From contig NZ_BNBL01000013.1 of the NCBI RefSeq assembly GCF_014655595.1, forward strand, positions 62,001 through 126,000: 64,000 nucleotides of DNA, written 5' to 3'. This document shows positions 25,252 through 34,292 of this stretch, in pieces. The notes beneath the pieces were generated by a model, which saw only the letters and a list, made by a program, of their open reading frames with translations, did no database searches and was not told the DNA's origin. Made by a program: the position numbers and the translations under genes. Positions within the stretch are counted from its first letter, which is position 1. Each line of letters opens with the position of its first letter. This DNA comes from Streptomyces griseocarneus (lineage in GTDB: Bacteria > Actinomycetota > Actinomycetes > Streptomycetales > Streptomycetaceae).

Positions 25252-26703
25252 ATGGACTCGGCCACCGCCGCCGCTCCGGCTCCCGGCCGCGGCACGGACG
25301 AGGCCACGCCCGAGAGGCACACCCGCCGCTCGCGCCTGCGTCGGCCGGGGCTCGACCCCTACTGGGTGGGCGGCATCCTGTTCGTCCTCTATGCCGCGCT
25401 GTCCCTCAGCCGCCATCTGCGGATGCTCACCATGTCCTGGGACCTGGGCATCTTCGAGCAGGCCATACAGGCCTACGCCCACCTCCGGGCGCCGATAGCC
25501 GACCTCAAGGGGCCCGGCACCAACATCCTCGGCGACCACTTCAGCCCCGTCACCGCGCTGATAGCTCCGCTCTACCGCCTCTTCCCCACCCCCGTGACGC
25601 TGCTCGTCGTCCAGGCCGCGCTGTTCGCGCTGTCCGCCGTGCCCGTCACCCGCCTCGCCGCCCGCCTGCTCGGCCGGGGCCGGGGACTGGCGATCGGCAC
25701 CGCCTACGGCCTGTCGTGGGGAGTGCAGCGGGCGGTCGACTTCGACTTCCACGAGATCGCCTTCGCCATGCCGCTGCTGGCCTTCTCCCTGGAGGCCGTG
25801 GTGAACCGGCGCTGGCGCGCCGCCGCCCTGTGGGCGGCCCCGCTGGTGCTGGTCAAGGAGGACCTCGGGGTCACCGTCGCCGCCATCGGGATGCTGATGC
25901 TGCTGCGCCTGCGCGGGTCCCGCCGCGAGAAGGGCGCCACCGCGCTCGCCACCGCACTGGTCGTCTTCGGGCTCGCCGCCACCGCGCTCGCCCTCGGCCT
26001 GATCATCCCCGGCTTCAACAACGCCGGCTCCTACGACTACTGGAACAAGATCGGCAGCGGGGAAGGCCCCGCCCCCGTCATCCCGGCCGACACCGCCGTC
26101 CGCACCCTGCTGTGGGTGCTGCTGCCCACCACCGGCCTGCTGGCCCTGCGCTCACCCGTGCTGATCGTCGCCCTGCCCACCCTCGGCTGGCGGTTCGCCT
26201 CCCACGAGGAGCACTACTGGGGCACCGACTGGCACTACAGCGCCGTCCTCATGCCCGTCGTGTTCATCGCCCTCGCCGACGCGCTCGCCACCGCCCGGCA
26301 CAGCCTGCGCCCGTGGCTGCGCCGCTACGCCCACCAGCTGCCGGCCGCCGTCGTCGCCGCCGCCCTCGCGCTGAGCGCCTCGCTGCCCGTCTACGGCCTC
26401 ACCCAGCCCGACACCTACCGCGTGCCGCAGAGCGTCAAGGACGCCGACCGCCTCCTCGCCCGCATCCCCGACAACGCCACCGTCGAGGCCGACGTCGCCC
26501 CCATAAGCCGGCTCGTCAACCGCTGCCGCGTCTTCTGGACGGGCGACACCCGCGGCATCGACCCCGACTACGTCGCACTGCGCGTCGCCGACGGCAGGAG
26601 CACCCAGGACCACATCGCCGACGCCCACCGGATGCACCCCGGCGCGCGCTACGCCCTCCTGGGCACCGACGGCGGCATCGTCGTACTGAAGCGCACGGCC
26701 TAG
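25252..26703 (+). CDS. DUF2079-family polytopic membrane protein
   Basis: 483 residues. The first ~40 residues are hydrophilic, then about ten TM segments run through residue ~400, with a C-terminal extracytoplasmic domain. Family hallmarks are 'SWDLGIFEQAIQAYAHL' and 'ILGDHFSPVTALIAPLYRL', an acidic loop like that of C-type (PMT-like) glycosyltransferases. 'DFDFHEIAFAMPLL' and 'FASHEEHYWGTDWHYSAVLM' add conserved acidic/His residues. The closest parallels are GT-C-fold glycosyltransferases, so sugar transfer from a polyprenyl carrier is the best guess; no substrate is known. GGAGG lies 9 nt before ATG. It is isolated on the plus strand between minus-strand genes. Confidence 0.83.
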   Translation: MDSATAAAPAPGRGTDEATPERHTRRSRLRRPGLDPYWVGGILFVLYAALSLSRHLRMLTMSWDLGIFEQAIQAYAHLRAPIADLKGPGTNILGDHFSPVTALIAPLYRLFPTPVTLLVVQAALFALSAVPVTRLAARLLGRGRGLAIGTAYGLSWGVQRAVDFDFHEIAFAMPLLAFSLEAVVNRRWRAAALWAAPLVLVKEDLGVTVAAIGMLMLLRLRGSRREKGATALATALVVFGLAATALALGLIIPGFNNAGSYDYWNKIGSGEGPAPVIPADTAVRTLLWVLLPTTGLLALRSPVLIVALPTLGWRFASHEEHYWGTDWHYSAVLMPVVFIALADALATARHSLRPWLRRYAHQLPAAVVAAALALSASLPVYGLTQPDTYRVPQSVKDADRLLARIPDNATVEADVAPISRLVNRCRVFWTGDTRGIDPDYVALRVADGRSTQDHIADAHRMHPGARYALLGTDGGIVVLKRTA

Positions 26704-26710
26704 CCGCCGG

Positions 26711-26740
26711 CTCCTGCCCCGGCCCGGGCCGGGGCAGGAG
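26711..26740. terminator. Palindromic bidirectional terminator
   Basis: A 30-bp perfect palindrome: CTCCTGCCCCGGCCC (26711-26725) and its complement (26726-26740), between the convergent DUF2079 gene and mfd. Confidence 0.85.
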
Positions 26741-26743
26741 GGC

Positions 26744-29700
26744 TCAGCCCAGGATCGTGGTCAGGAACTCGCCCGTCCACGCCAGCAGCTCGCGGCCGAC
26801 CAGCGGTTTGCCGCCGATGGGGCGGGTCGCCGGGCGCGGCACCAGGATCTGCTGGGTGGCCGGCTTCATGACCGTACGCGGATAGAGCCGCTTCAGGCGC
26901 AGCTCCTGCGACTCGCGCAGCTCCACCGGCCCGAAGCGCACGTTGGCGCCCTGCAGCGTGATGTCGGCGACCCCGCAGGAGCGGGCGAGCATCCGCAGGC
27001 CCGCGACCAGCAGCAGGTTCTCCACCGGCTCCGGCAGCTTGCCGTAGCGGTCGGTGAGCTCCTCGCGGACGGCCTTGATGTCCTCCTCGCTGGTGGCCGA
27101 GGCGATCGCGCGGTAGGCCTGCAGGCGCAGCCGCTCGCCCGGCGCGTAGTCGTGCGGGACGTGCGCGTCGACCGGCAGCTCGATCTTGACCTCGAGCGGC
27201 GGCTCCTCCTCCGCGCCGCCCTCCAGCGAGGCGCGGTAGTCGGCCACCGCCTCGCCGACCATGCGGATGTAGAGGTCGAAGCCGACGCCCGCGATGTGCC
27301 CGGACTGCTCGCCGCCCAGCAGATTGCCCGCGCCGCGGATCTCCAGGTCCTTCATCGCCACGTACATGCCCGCGCCCATCTCCGTGTGCTGGGCGATCGT
27401 CGCGAGCCGCTCGTGGGCGGTCTCGGTCAGCGGCTTCTCCGGCGGGTAGAGGAAGTAGGCGTAACCGCGCTCGCGGCTGCGGCCGACGCGGCCGCGCAGC
27501 TGGTGCAGCTGGGACAGACCGAAGTTGTCGCCGCGCTCGACGATGAGGGTGTTGGCGTTGGAGATGTCGATGCCGGACTCGACGATCGTCGTCGAGACCA
27601 GCACGTCGAACTTCTTCTCCCAGAAGTCGACCACGACCTGCTCCAGGGCCGACTCGCCCATCTGCCCGTGCGCCGTGGCGATCCGCGCCTCGGGCACGAT
27701 CTCGCGCAGCTTCGCCGCCGCCCGGTCGATGGACTCCACCCGGTTGTGGATGTAGAAGACCTGCCCCTCGCGCAGCAGCTCGCGGCGGATCGCGGCGCCG
27801 ATCTGCTTCTGGTCGTACGGGCCGACGAAGGTCAGCACCGGGTGCCGCTCCTCCGGCGGGGTGGTGATCGTCGACATCTCGCGGATGCCGGTGACCGCCA
27901 TCTCCAGGGTGCGCGGAATGGGCGTCGCCGACATCGTCAGCACGTCCACGTTGGCGCGCAGCTTCTTCAGCTGCTCCTTGTGCTCGACGCCGAAGCGCTG
28001 CTCCTCGTCGACGATGACCAGGCCGAGGTCCTTGAACTTCGTCTCGGACGAGAAGAGGCGGTGGGTGCCGATGACGATGTCGACCGAGCCCTCGCGCAGC
28101 CCCTCGAGCACGGCCTTCGCCTCGGCGTCCGTCTGGAAGCGGGACAGCGCCTTGGTGACCACCGGGAACTGGGAGTACCGCTCGGAGAACGTCCCGAAGT
28201 GCTGCTGCACCAGCAGCGTGGTGGGCACCAGCACCGCCACCTGCTTGCCGTCCTGCACCGCCTTGAAGGCCGCGCGGACCGCGATCTCCGTCTTGCCGTA
28301 GCCGACGTCGCCGCACACCAGGCGGTCCATGGGGACGGACTTCTCCATGTCCTCCTTGACCTCGGCGATGGTGGTGAGCTGGTCGGGCGTCTCCGCGTAG
28401 GGGAAGGCGTCCTCCAGCTCCCGCTGCCAGGGGGTGTCCGGGCCGAAGGTGTGACCGGGGGCGGCCATGCGGGCGGAGTACAGCTTGATCAGGTCGGCGG
28501 CGATCTCCTTGACGGCCTTCTTGGCGCGCGCCTTGGTCTTCGTCCAGTCCGCGCCGCCGAGCCGGTGCAGGGTGGGCGCCTCCCCGCCGACGTACTTGGT
28601 GACCTGCTCCAGCTGGTCGGTGGGGATGTAGAGGCGGTCGCCGGGCTGGCCGCGCTTGGCGGGCGCGTACTCGACGAGGAGGTACTCGCGGGTGGCGCCC
28701 TGGACCGTGCGCTGGATCATCTCGAGGTAGCGGCCGACGCCGTGCTGCTCGTGGACGATGTAGTCGCCGGCCTGCAGGGTCAGCGGGTCGATGGTCTTGC
28801 GGCGGCGCACCGGCATCCGGCCCAGGTCCTTGCTGGCGGACTTCTGGCCGGTCAGGTCGGCCTCCGTCAGCACGGCGACCTTCAGGCCCGGGTCGACGAA
28901 GCCGGTGTCGATCCCGGCGCACGAGACGTGCACGACGGACGGCGACAGCTCGGCCAGGTCCGCGTCCAGGCGGGCCGGGATGCCCTCGCCGCCCAGCACC
29001 TCGACCGTACGGGCGGCCGGGCCGTGGCCCTCGGTGAGGAAGACCGTGCGCCAGCCGTCGGCGACCCAGCCCTTGGTGTCGGCCAGCGCGCGGGCGGTGT
29101 CGCCGCGGTAGGTCTCGGGGGCGTGCATGCCGAGCTTGAGGGTGTCGCCGTCGAGGTCCTCGTCGGCCGCGAAGGGACTGATGGACCACCACATCATGCC
29201 CAGCTCGCGGGCGCGGTCGCGGACGTCGGCGATGCCCCACAGCGAGGCCGCGTCCACGTCGATGGGCGCCTCGCCGCCGCCGGCCGTGGCCGCCCAGGAC
29301 GCCTGCAGGAACTCCTGCGAGGTCGCCACCAGGTCGGCGGCCCGGGTGCGGACCCGCTCCGGGTCGCAGACCACGGCCATCGCCCCGGCCGGCAGCACGT
29401 CCAGCAGCAGCTCCATGTCGTCCACCAGGACCGGGGCGAGGGACTCCATGCCCTCCACCGCGATCCCCTCGGCGATCTTGCCCAGCAGCTCCCCGAGCTC
29501 GGGGTGCTCCTCCGCCAGCGCCGCGGCCCTCTCCCGCACGGCGTCGGTCAGCAGCAGCTCACGGCACGGCGGCGCCCACAGGCCGTGCTCGGCGATCTCC
29601 AGCGACCGCTGGTCCGCCACCTTGAAGTAGCGGATCTCCTCGACGTCGTCGCCCCAGAACTCGACCCGCAGCGGGTGCTCCTCGGTCGGCGGGAACACGT

Positions 29701-30271
29701 CGAGGATGCCGCCGCGCACCGCGAACTCGCCGCGCTTCTCGACCAGTTCGACCCGGGCGTACGCGGCCGCGGCCAGCGCCTCGGTGACCTCCCCGAGGTC
29801 CGCGCTCCGCCCGCTGCGCAGGCTGACGGGCTCGAGATCGCCCAGGCCCTTGACCTGGGGCTGCAGCACGGACCGTACGGGCGCCACGACCACGCTCACC
29901 GGGCCCGCGGCCGGGTCGTCCTTGCTGGGGTGCGCCAGCCGGCGCAGCACGGCCAGGCGGCGGCCCACGGTGTCCGAACGCGGCGAGAGCCGCTCGTGCG
30001 GCAGCGTCTCCCACGACGGGTACTCCACGACGCCGTCGGCGGGCAGCAGCGAGCGCAGGGCGGCGGCCAGGTCCTCCGCCTCCCGGCCGGTGGCGGTCAC
30101 GGCGAGCACGGGCCGCTTCGCGTCGCGCGCGAGCGCCGCCACGGCGAAGGGCCGCGCGGCGGCCGGCCCCACGAGGTCGATGTGCGGCCGATTGCCGTCG
30201 CCCGCGGCCTTCACCGCTTCGGCGAGCGCCGGATCATTGACGACGGCGTCGAGCAGACCGTGCAGGCTCAT
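26744..30271 (-). CDS. mfd: Transcription-repair coupling factor
   Basis: 1175 residues, the usual length. Removes RNA polymerase stalled at DNA lesions and recruits UvrA. The N-terminal UvrB-homology region (~1-350) carries 'VLAVTATGREAEDLAAALRS' and 'YPSWETLPHERLSPRSD'. The RNA-polymerase-interacting domain starts at 'LQAGDYIVHEQHGVGRYLEM'. The translocase has Walker A 'VCGDVGYGKTEIAVRAAF', DEEQ box 'IVDEEQRFGVEHKE' and TRG/motif VI 'QLRGRVGRSRERGYAY'. The C-terminal autoinhibitory D7 domain ends 'TGEFLTTILG'. ATG at 30271 is chosen by homology (MSLHGLLDAV); its RBS is weak. Confidence 0.95.
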   Translation of the reverse strand: MSLHGLLDAVVNDPALAEAVKAAGDGNRPHIDLVGPAAARPFAVAALARDAKRPVLAVTATGREAEDLAAALRSLLPADGVVEYPSWETLPHERLSPRSDTVGRRLAVLRRLAHPSKDDPAAGPVSVVVAPVRSVLQPQVKGLGDLEPVSLRSGRSADLGEVTEALAAAAYARVELVEKRGEFAVRGGILDVFPPTEEHPLRVEFWGDDVEEIRYFKVADQRSLEIAEHGLWAPPCRELLLTDAVRERAAALAEEHPELGELLGKIAEGIAVEGMESLAPVLVDDMELLLDVLPAGAMAVVCDPERVRTRAADLVATSQEFLQASWAATAGGGEAPIDVDAASLWGIADVRDRARELGMMWWSISPFAADEDLDGDTLKLGMHAPETYRGDTARALADTKGWVADGWRTVFLTEGHGPAARTVEVLGGEGIPARLDADLAELSPSVVHVSCAGIDTGFVDPGLKVAVLTEADLTGQKSASKDLGRMPVRRRKTIDPLTLQAGDYIVHEQHGVGRYLEMIQRTVQGATREYLLVEYAPAKRGQPGDRLYIPTDQLEQVTKYVGGEAPTLHRLGGADWTKTKARAKKAVKEIAADLIKLYSARMAAPGHTFGPDTPWQRELEDAFPYAETPDQLTTIAEVKEDMEKSVPMDRLVCGDVGYGKTEIAVRAAFKAVQDGKQVAVLVPTTLLVQQHFGTFSERYSQFPVVTKALSRFQTDAEAKAVLEGLREGSVDIVIGTHRLFSSETKFKDLGLVIVDEEQRFGVEHKEQLKKLRANVDVLTMSATPIPRTLEMAVTGIREMSTITTPPEERHPVLTFVGPYDQKQIGAAIRRELLREGQVFYIHNRVESIDRAAAKLREIVPEARIATAHGQMGESALEQVVVDFWEKKFDVLVSTTIVESGIDISNANTLIVERGDNFGLSQLHQLRGRVGRSRERGYAYFLYPPEKPLTETAHERLATIAQHTEMGAGMYVAMKDLEIRGAGNLLGGEQSGHIAGVGFDLYIRMVGEAVADYRASLEGGAEEEPPLEVKIELPVDAHVPHDYAPGERLRLQAYRAIASATSEEDIKAVREELTDRYGKLPEPVENLLLVAGLRMLARSCGVADITLQGANVRFGPVELRESQELRLKRLYPRTVMKPATQQILVPRPATRPIGGKPLVGRELLAWTGEFLTTILG

Positions 30272-30417
30272 GAAGGCTTTCCCGTCCCGGGGGTGGACAA
30301 CGCGAACGGCCCGACACGTGCCGTACGGGCCCGGGCCGGGGGACTCCAGACTACGACGGCACACCGACAGCCGCCGGGCCGTGGCGGGGCGTCCGCCCCG
30401 CGCCCCGTATTCATGCC

Positions 30418-30460
30418 GAACGGCCCGGACGCGCACCCCCGTGGTGCGTCCGGGCCGTTC
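30418..30460 (-). terminator. Terminator of the minus-strand ABC operon
   Basis: GAACGGCCCGGACGC (30418-30432) and GCGTCCGGGCCGTTC (30446-30460) pair over 15 bp; GCACC/GGTGC extends the stem with a small bulge. It follows the permease stop by 21 bp and precedes the mfd promoter region (30272-30417). Confidence 0.75.
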
Positions 30461-30481
30461 GAACCCTCGGGCAGCAGCCTG

Positions 30482-33055
30482 CTAGTCGGTCGCGATCGCC
30501 TTCAGGACGTTCATCCGCCCCGCCCGGAACGCCGGGATCAGCGCGGCGAGCAGGCCCACCACCGCCGAGCCGACGAAGACCGCGGTGATCGTCGGCCAGG
30601 GGATGTCCAGCGTGCCCAGGCCCTGGAGGGCCAGCAGCCGCTGGGACGTGATGCCCCAGGCCATGCCCAGGCCCAGGCCCAGCAGGGCGCCGAAGAGGGC
30701 GATGACCACCGACTCCAGGCGGATCATGCGGCGCATCTGGCGGCGGGAGAGGCCGATGGCGCGCAGCAGGCCGATCTCGCGGGTGCGCTCGACGACGGAC
30801 AGGGCGAGCGTGTTCACGACGCCGAGGACCGCGACGATGATCGCCAGGGCCAGCAGGCCGTAGATCATGTTGAGCAGCTGGCCGACCTGGTCCTGGATGA
30901 GCTTCTTGTAGTCGGCCTGGTCACGGACCTTGACCTGCGGGTAGTCGGCGACCGTGGCCTTGAGGGACGCGGCGGCCTCCTTCTCCTGACCGTCGGCGGC
31001 CTTGGCGAGGACCATGAAGTCCAGCGGCATCTTGTCGGCGGGCAGGTAGCTGCGCGCGGTGGCGATGTCGGTGTACATCGCGCCCTTGTCGATGCTGGTG
31101 TCGTCCGAGGTGACGGCCCTGACCGTCAGCCGGGCGGTCCGGCCGTCGACCATGGCGACCTTCAGCCGGTCGCCGAGCTTGATGCCGTGGTCCTTGGCGA
31201 AGCCCTCCGGCACGGACATGGCGTCCTTGGCGTAGGCGTCCTTGAGGTCGCCCTTGACCGTCTCGGCGCGCACGTCGTCGGCGTAGGTGGGGGTCACCGC
31301 GGAGAGCCGCTGGGTGGCGCTCTTGCCGTCCGGGGTGGTGATCTTCGCGTTGACGATCGTGTATTCCGTGACGTGCTCGACGTGGCCGGCGGACTTGATC
31401 GCCTTGACGACGGCCGGGTTCAGCGGCTGCTGGTTCTCGGTCTGGACGATGAAGTCCGCGCCCACCGACTTGTCGAGCTGCTCGGTGGCCGAGGCGACCA
31501 TGGAGGAGCCGACCACCGACAGGGCGGCGACCAGCGCGAGGCCGATCATCAGCGCCGAGGCCGTGGCGCCCGTGCGCCGCGGGTTGCGCAGCGCGTTGCG
31601 CTCGGCGAGCCGGCCGACGGGCCCGAAGACCCGCAGCACGACGGCGCTGATCACGCGGACGACGAACCCGGCGAGCAGGGGGCCGACGACCACGAAGCCG
31701 ACGAGGGTGAGGAAGACGCCGAGGCCGAGCATCCCCGAGCCCGCCGCGGCGTCGTCGGCCTTGGCGGCGGCGACCAGCGCCAGCCCGCCCGCGGCGGTCA
31801 GCACCAGGCCGATGGCGGCCCGCACCTTGCCGGCCTTGCCGTCGGCCGGGGTGCCGGCGTCGCGCAGGGCGGCCATCGGGGAGATCTTGGTGGCCTTGAA
31901 GGCCGGCAGGCAGGCGGCGAGGACGGTGACGAACACGCCGATGGTCAGGCCCACGACCGGCGTCGCGGCCTTGATCGTGAGCTCGTTCATGTCGAGCTTC
32001 ATGCCCATGGAGCCCATGAGCTTCATCAGCCCCACCGCGAGGGCGACGCCGCCGCCGATGCCCAGCACCGAGCCGACGACACCGAGCAGCACGGCCTCCA
32101 CCAGCACCGAGCGCAGGATCTGCCGGCGGCTGGAGCCGATGGCCCGCATGAGGCCGATCTCGCGGGTGCGCTGGGCGACCAGCATGGAGAAGGTGTTGAC
32201 GATGAGGAAGATGCCCACGAGGACGGCGATGCCGGCGAAGCCGAGCAGCGCGTACTTCATGACGTCCAGGAAGGAGCCGACGTCCTTCTTGTTCTCCTCC
32301 TTGCTCTCGGCGGCGGTCCGCAGGGCGTAGTCGCCGGCGGAGGAGCCGAGGGCGGCGGAGACCCGCTCCTTGAGCTGCTCGTCGCTGACGCCGGAGGCGG
32401 CGGTCAGTCCGTAGCCGCTGAACTCGTCGGTGCTGCCGAGGAGCTTCGCCTGGGCGGTCGGGGTGTCGAAGTAGAAGAGGGCAGCGCCGGGGTTCGTGGT
32501 CCTGAACGTGGCGATGCCGACGACCTTGACGGTGAAGTCGCCCGGGGCGGCGATCACCCGGAGGGTGTCGCCCGTCTTCACGCCGTGCTTGTCGGCGGTG
32601 TCGGAGTCGATGACGGTCTCGGCGGGACCGTGCGGCTCGTGGCCGCTGGTGATCTCGACCGACTTCTTCTGGCTCTCGTCCCAGTTGGTGCCCACGGTGG
32701 GGGCGCCGGAGGTGGGGCTGAGGCTCTTCTTCTTACGGTCGACGACGGTCAGTTGCTGGCTGTCGGCCGACGGCTCGACCTTGGTGACGCCGTCGACCTT
32801 GGCGAGCTTCGCCCGCAGCGAGGCGGGGACCGTCGCCGGCTTGCCGGTCTGCTGCGCGTCGTCGTTCTTCTTCGGGCCGACGGAGACGTCGGCCGCGGTG
32901 TTGGCGAAGAGCTTGTCGAACGTGGCGTTCATGGTGTCGGTGAACACCAGCGTGCCGCAGACGAACGCCACCGAGAGCAGGACCGCGACGGCGGACAGCG
33001 CCATGCGGCCCTTGTGCGCGAGGAAGTTGCGCAGCGAGGTCTTGAGGACGGTCAC
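30482..33055 (-). CDS. FtsX-family ABC permease, paralogue of the 9569-12088 gene
   Basis: 857 residues. Same design as the other permease: an N-terminal TM helix, a first extracytoplasmic MacB-like domain, the first FtsX core ('MLVAQRTREIGLMRAIGSSR'), a central TM block ('RNPRRTGATASALMIGLALV'), a second extracytoplasmic domain, and the second FtsX core ('LSVVERTREIGLLRAIGLSR') ending 'FRAGRMNVLKAIATD'. The GTG start overlaps the ATPase stop by 4 bp (GTGA, 33052-33055), giving translational coupling. It presumably moves peptides, lipids or lipoproteins, or drives a cell-wall hydrolase as FtsEX does; the substrate is unknown. Confidence 0.92.
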   Translation of the reverse strand: MTVLKTSLRNFLAHKGRMALSAVAVLLSVAFVCGTLVFTDTMNATFDKLFANTAADVSVGPKKNDDAQQTGKPATVPASLRAKLAKVDGVTKVEPSADSQQLTVVDRKKKSLSPTSGAPTVGTNWDESQKKSVEITSGHEPHGPAETVIDSDTADKHGVKTGDTLRVIAAPGDFTVKVVGIATFRTTNPGAALFYFDTPTAQAKLLGSTDEFSGYGLTAASGVSDEQLKERVSAALGSSAGDYALRTAAESKEENKKDVGSFLDVMKYALLGFAGIAVLVGIFLIVNTFSMLVAQRTREIGLMRAIGSSRRQILRSVLVEAVLLGVVGSVLGIGGGVALAVGLMKLMGSMGMKLDMNELTIKAATPVVGLTIGVFVTVLAACLPAFKATKISPMAALRDAGTPADGKAGKVRAAIGLVLTAAGGLALVAAAKADDAAAGSGMLGLGVFLTLVGFVVVGPLLAGFVVRVISAVVLRVFGPVGRLAERNALRNPRRTGATASALMIGLALVAALSVVGSSMVASATEQLDKSVGADFIVQTENQQPLNPAVVKAIKSAGHVEHVTEYTIVNAKITTPDGKSATQRLSAVTPTYADDVRAETVKGDLKDAYAKDAMSVPEGFAKDHGIKLGDRLKVAMVDGRTARLTVRAVTSDDTSIDKGAMYTDIATARSYLPADKMPLDFMVLAKAADGQEKEAAASLKATVADYPQVKVRDQADYKKLIQDQVGQLLNMIYGLLALAIIVAVLGVVNTLALSVVERTREIGLLRAIGLSRRQMRRMIRLESVVIALFGALLGLGLGMAWGITSQRLLALQGLGTLDIPWPTITAVFVGSAVVGLLAALIPAFRAGRMNVLKAIATD

Positions 33056-33840
33056 GACACCCGGCCCCGCGCGTCGAAGTGCTTCATCCGCTCGAAGACC
33101 GCCTCGGCGGTGGGCGCGTGCATCTCGTCGACGATCCGGCCGTCGGCGAGGTAGAGGACGCGGTCGGCGTAGGAGGCGGCGACCGCGTCATGCGTCACCA
33201 TGACGATGGTCTGCCCCAGTTCGTCCACCGAGCGCCGCAGGAAGCCGAGCACCTCGGCGCCGGCGCGCGAGTCGAGGTTTCCGGTCGGCTCGTCACCGAA
33301 GATGATCTCGGGGCGGGCGGCGAGGGCGCGGGCGACGGCCACGCGCTGCTGCTGGCCGCCGGAGAGCTGGTTGGGACGGTGCTTCAGGCGCCCGGCCAGG
33401 CCGACGGTCTCCACGACCTGGTCCAGCCACTGCCGGTCCGGCTTGCGGCCGGCGATGTCCATGGGGAGCGTGATGTTCTCCAGGGCGTTGAGCGTCGGCA
33501 GCAGGTTGAACGCCTGGAAGATGAAGCCGATGCGGTCCCGGCGCAGCCGGGTCAGGTGCTTGTCCTTGAGCCCGGTGATCTCGGTCTCGTCGATGAATAT
33601 CTGCCCCGAGGTGACGCTGTCGAGGCCGGCCAGGCAGTGCATCAGCGTCGACTTGCCGGAGCCGGAGGGGCCCATGATGGCCGTGAACTGCCCGCGGGCG
33701 ATGTCCACGTCCACGTGGTCGAGCGCGACGACGCGGGTCTCCCCGGACCCGTACGCCTTCAGGACCTGACGGGCCCTCGCCGCGACGGCCGCATGCCCTC
33801 CACTGCCCCCGGTCCTGGGAATCGATACAGCCGTTGTCAC
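33052..33840 (-). CDS. ABC transporter ATP-binding protein, paralogue of 8750-9532
   Basis: 262 residues. Walker A 'GPSGSGKST' (about 57-65), 'FIFQAFNLLPTLNALENI', signature 'LSGGQQQR', Walker B 'IIFGDEPTGNLD', H-loop 'VMVTHD'. The sequence between Walker A and the signature is nearly identical to the ATPase at 8750-9532, so a duplication is likely. The N-terminal ~20 residues differ. GTG at 33840 has AGGAG 8 nt upstream. The permease is coupled directly downstream. The upstream region contains CCTNAGG-type repeats (34064-34145) and a strong hairpin (33948-33971). Confidence 0.93.
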   Translation of the reverse strand: MTTAVSIPRTGGSGGHAAVAARARQVLKAYGSGETRVVALDHVDVDIARGQFTAIMGPSGSGKSTLMHCLAGLDSVTSGQIFIDETEITGLKDKHLTRLRRDRIGFIFQAFNLLPTLNALENITLPMDIAGRKPDRQWLDQVVETVGLAGRLKHRPNQLSGGQQQRVAVARALAARPEIIFGDEPTGNLDSRAGAEVLGFLRRSVDELGQTIVMVTHDAVAASYADRVLYLADGRIVDEMHAPTAEAVFERMKHFDARGRVS

Positions 33841-34292
33841 GGTGGTTTTCTCCTAGTTGGTTCTGCGAAGTCCGCTGTGCGGCGGGGTGACGGGCTCCAG
33901 CCTGCGGCAGGCCCGGTGGCGGACGCGATGGTGCTCGTCCGTGTTCCGGGGGTGGGGACAGCCCCACCCCCGCACCCCGGCCGTCCCCATGAATCTAGGT
34001 GGCGAAATCGCGCCCCTCGTCCTGCTGCAGTACGAACCGCAAGGAGGAGAACGTACGGAGCCTCCCCTAGGGGAAGCCGTCCCTCAGGGCGATGACTTCT
34101 CAGGGTCGGGTACGTACATCGGCGGAGAAACCGACACCTGAGGGGTAACGAACGGCGAAGAAACCGTGAAGCCGGTCCCCGGACAAGACAATTGGGGTTG
34201 GAGAGAATTAGTGTTCGGGTCTATGGCCGTGGGGGGCTGACGTGCGACCCCCTGCTGGGAACGGCCGCCGGTCTCCCAAGGAAGCAGCCTCC
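33841..34292. promoter_or_regulatory. Divergent regulatory region, ABC operon / lytic transglycosylase
   Basis: 452 bp without a gene. It holds a 10-bp perfect hairpin, GGGGGTGGGG-ACAG-CCCCACCCCC (33948-33971), and four copies of a CCTnAGG-like motif: CCCCTAGGGG (34064-34073), CCCTCAGGG (34081-34089), CTCAGGG (34099-34105) and CCTGAGGGG (34137-34145). The first three are centred about 17 bp apart. They look like sites for a response regulator or other dimeric factor. Which of the two genes they serve cannot be read from position alone. Confidence 0.45.

Noticed and set aside
27152..33154. A 2000-codon plus-strand open frame opposite mfd and the second FtsX permease
   Set aside because: Same reason: the minus-strand genes have full family motifs, while this translation has none and reads as biased, repetitive residues.
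34242..34292. GTG at 34242 as start of the lytic transglycosylase
   Set aside because: It would put 17 polar residues before the signal peptide; GTG at 34293 has a better RBS distance and a standard signal sequence.
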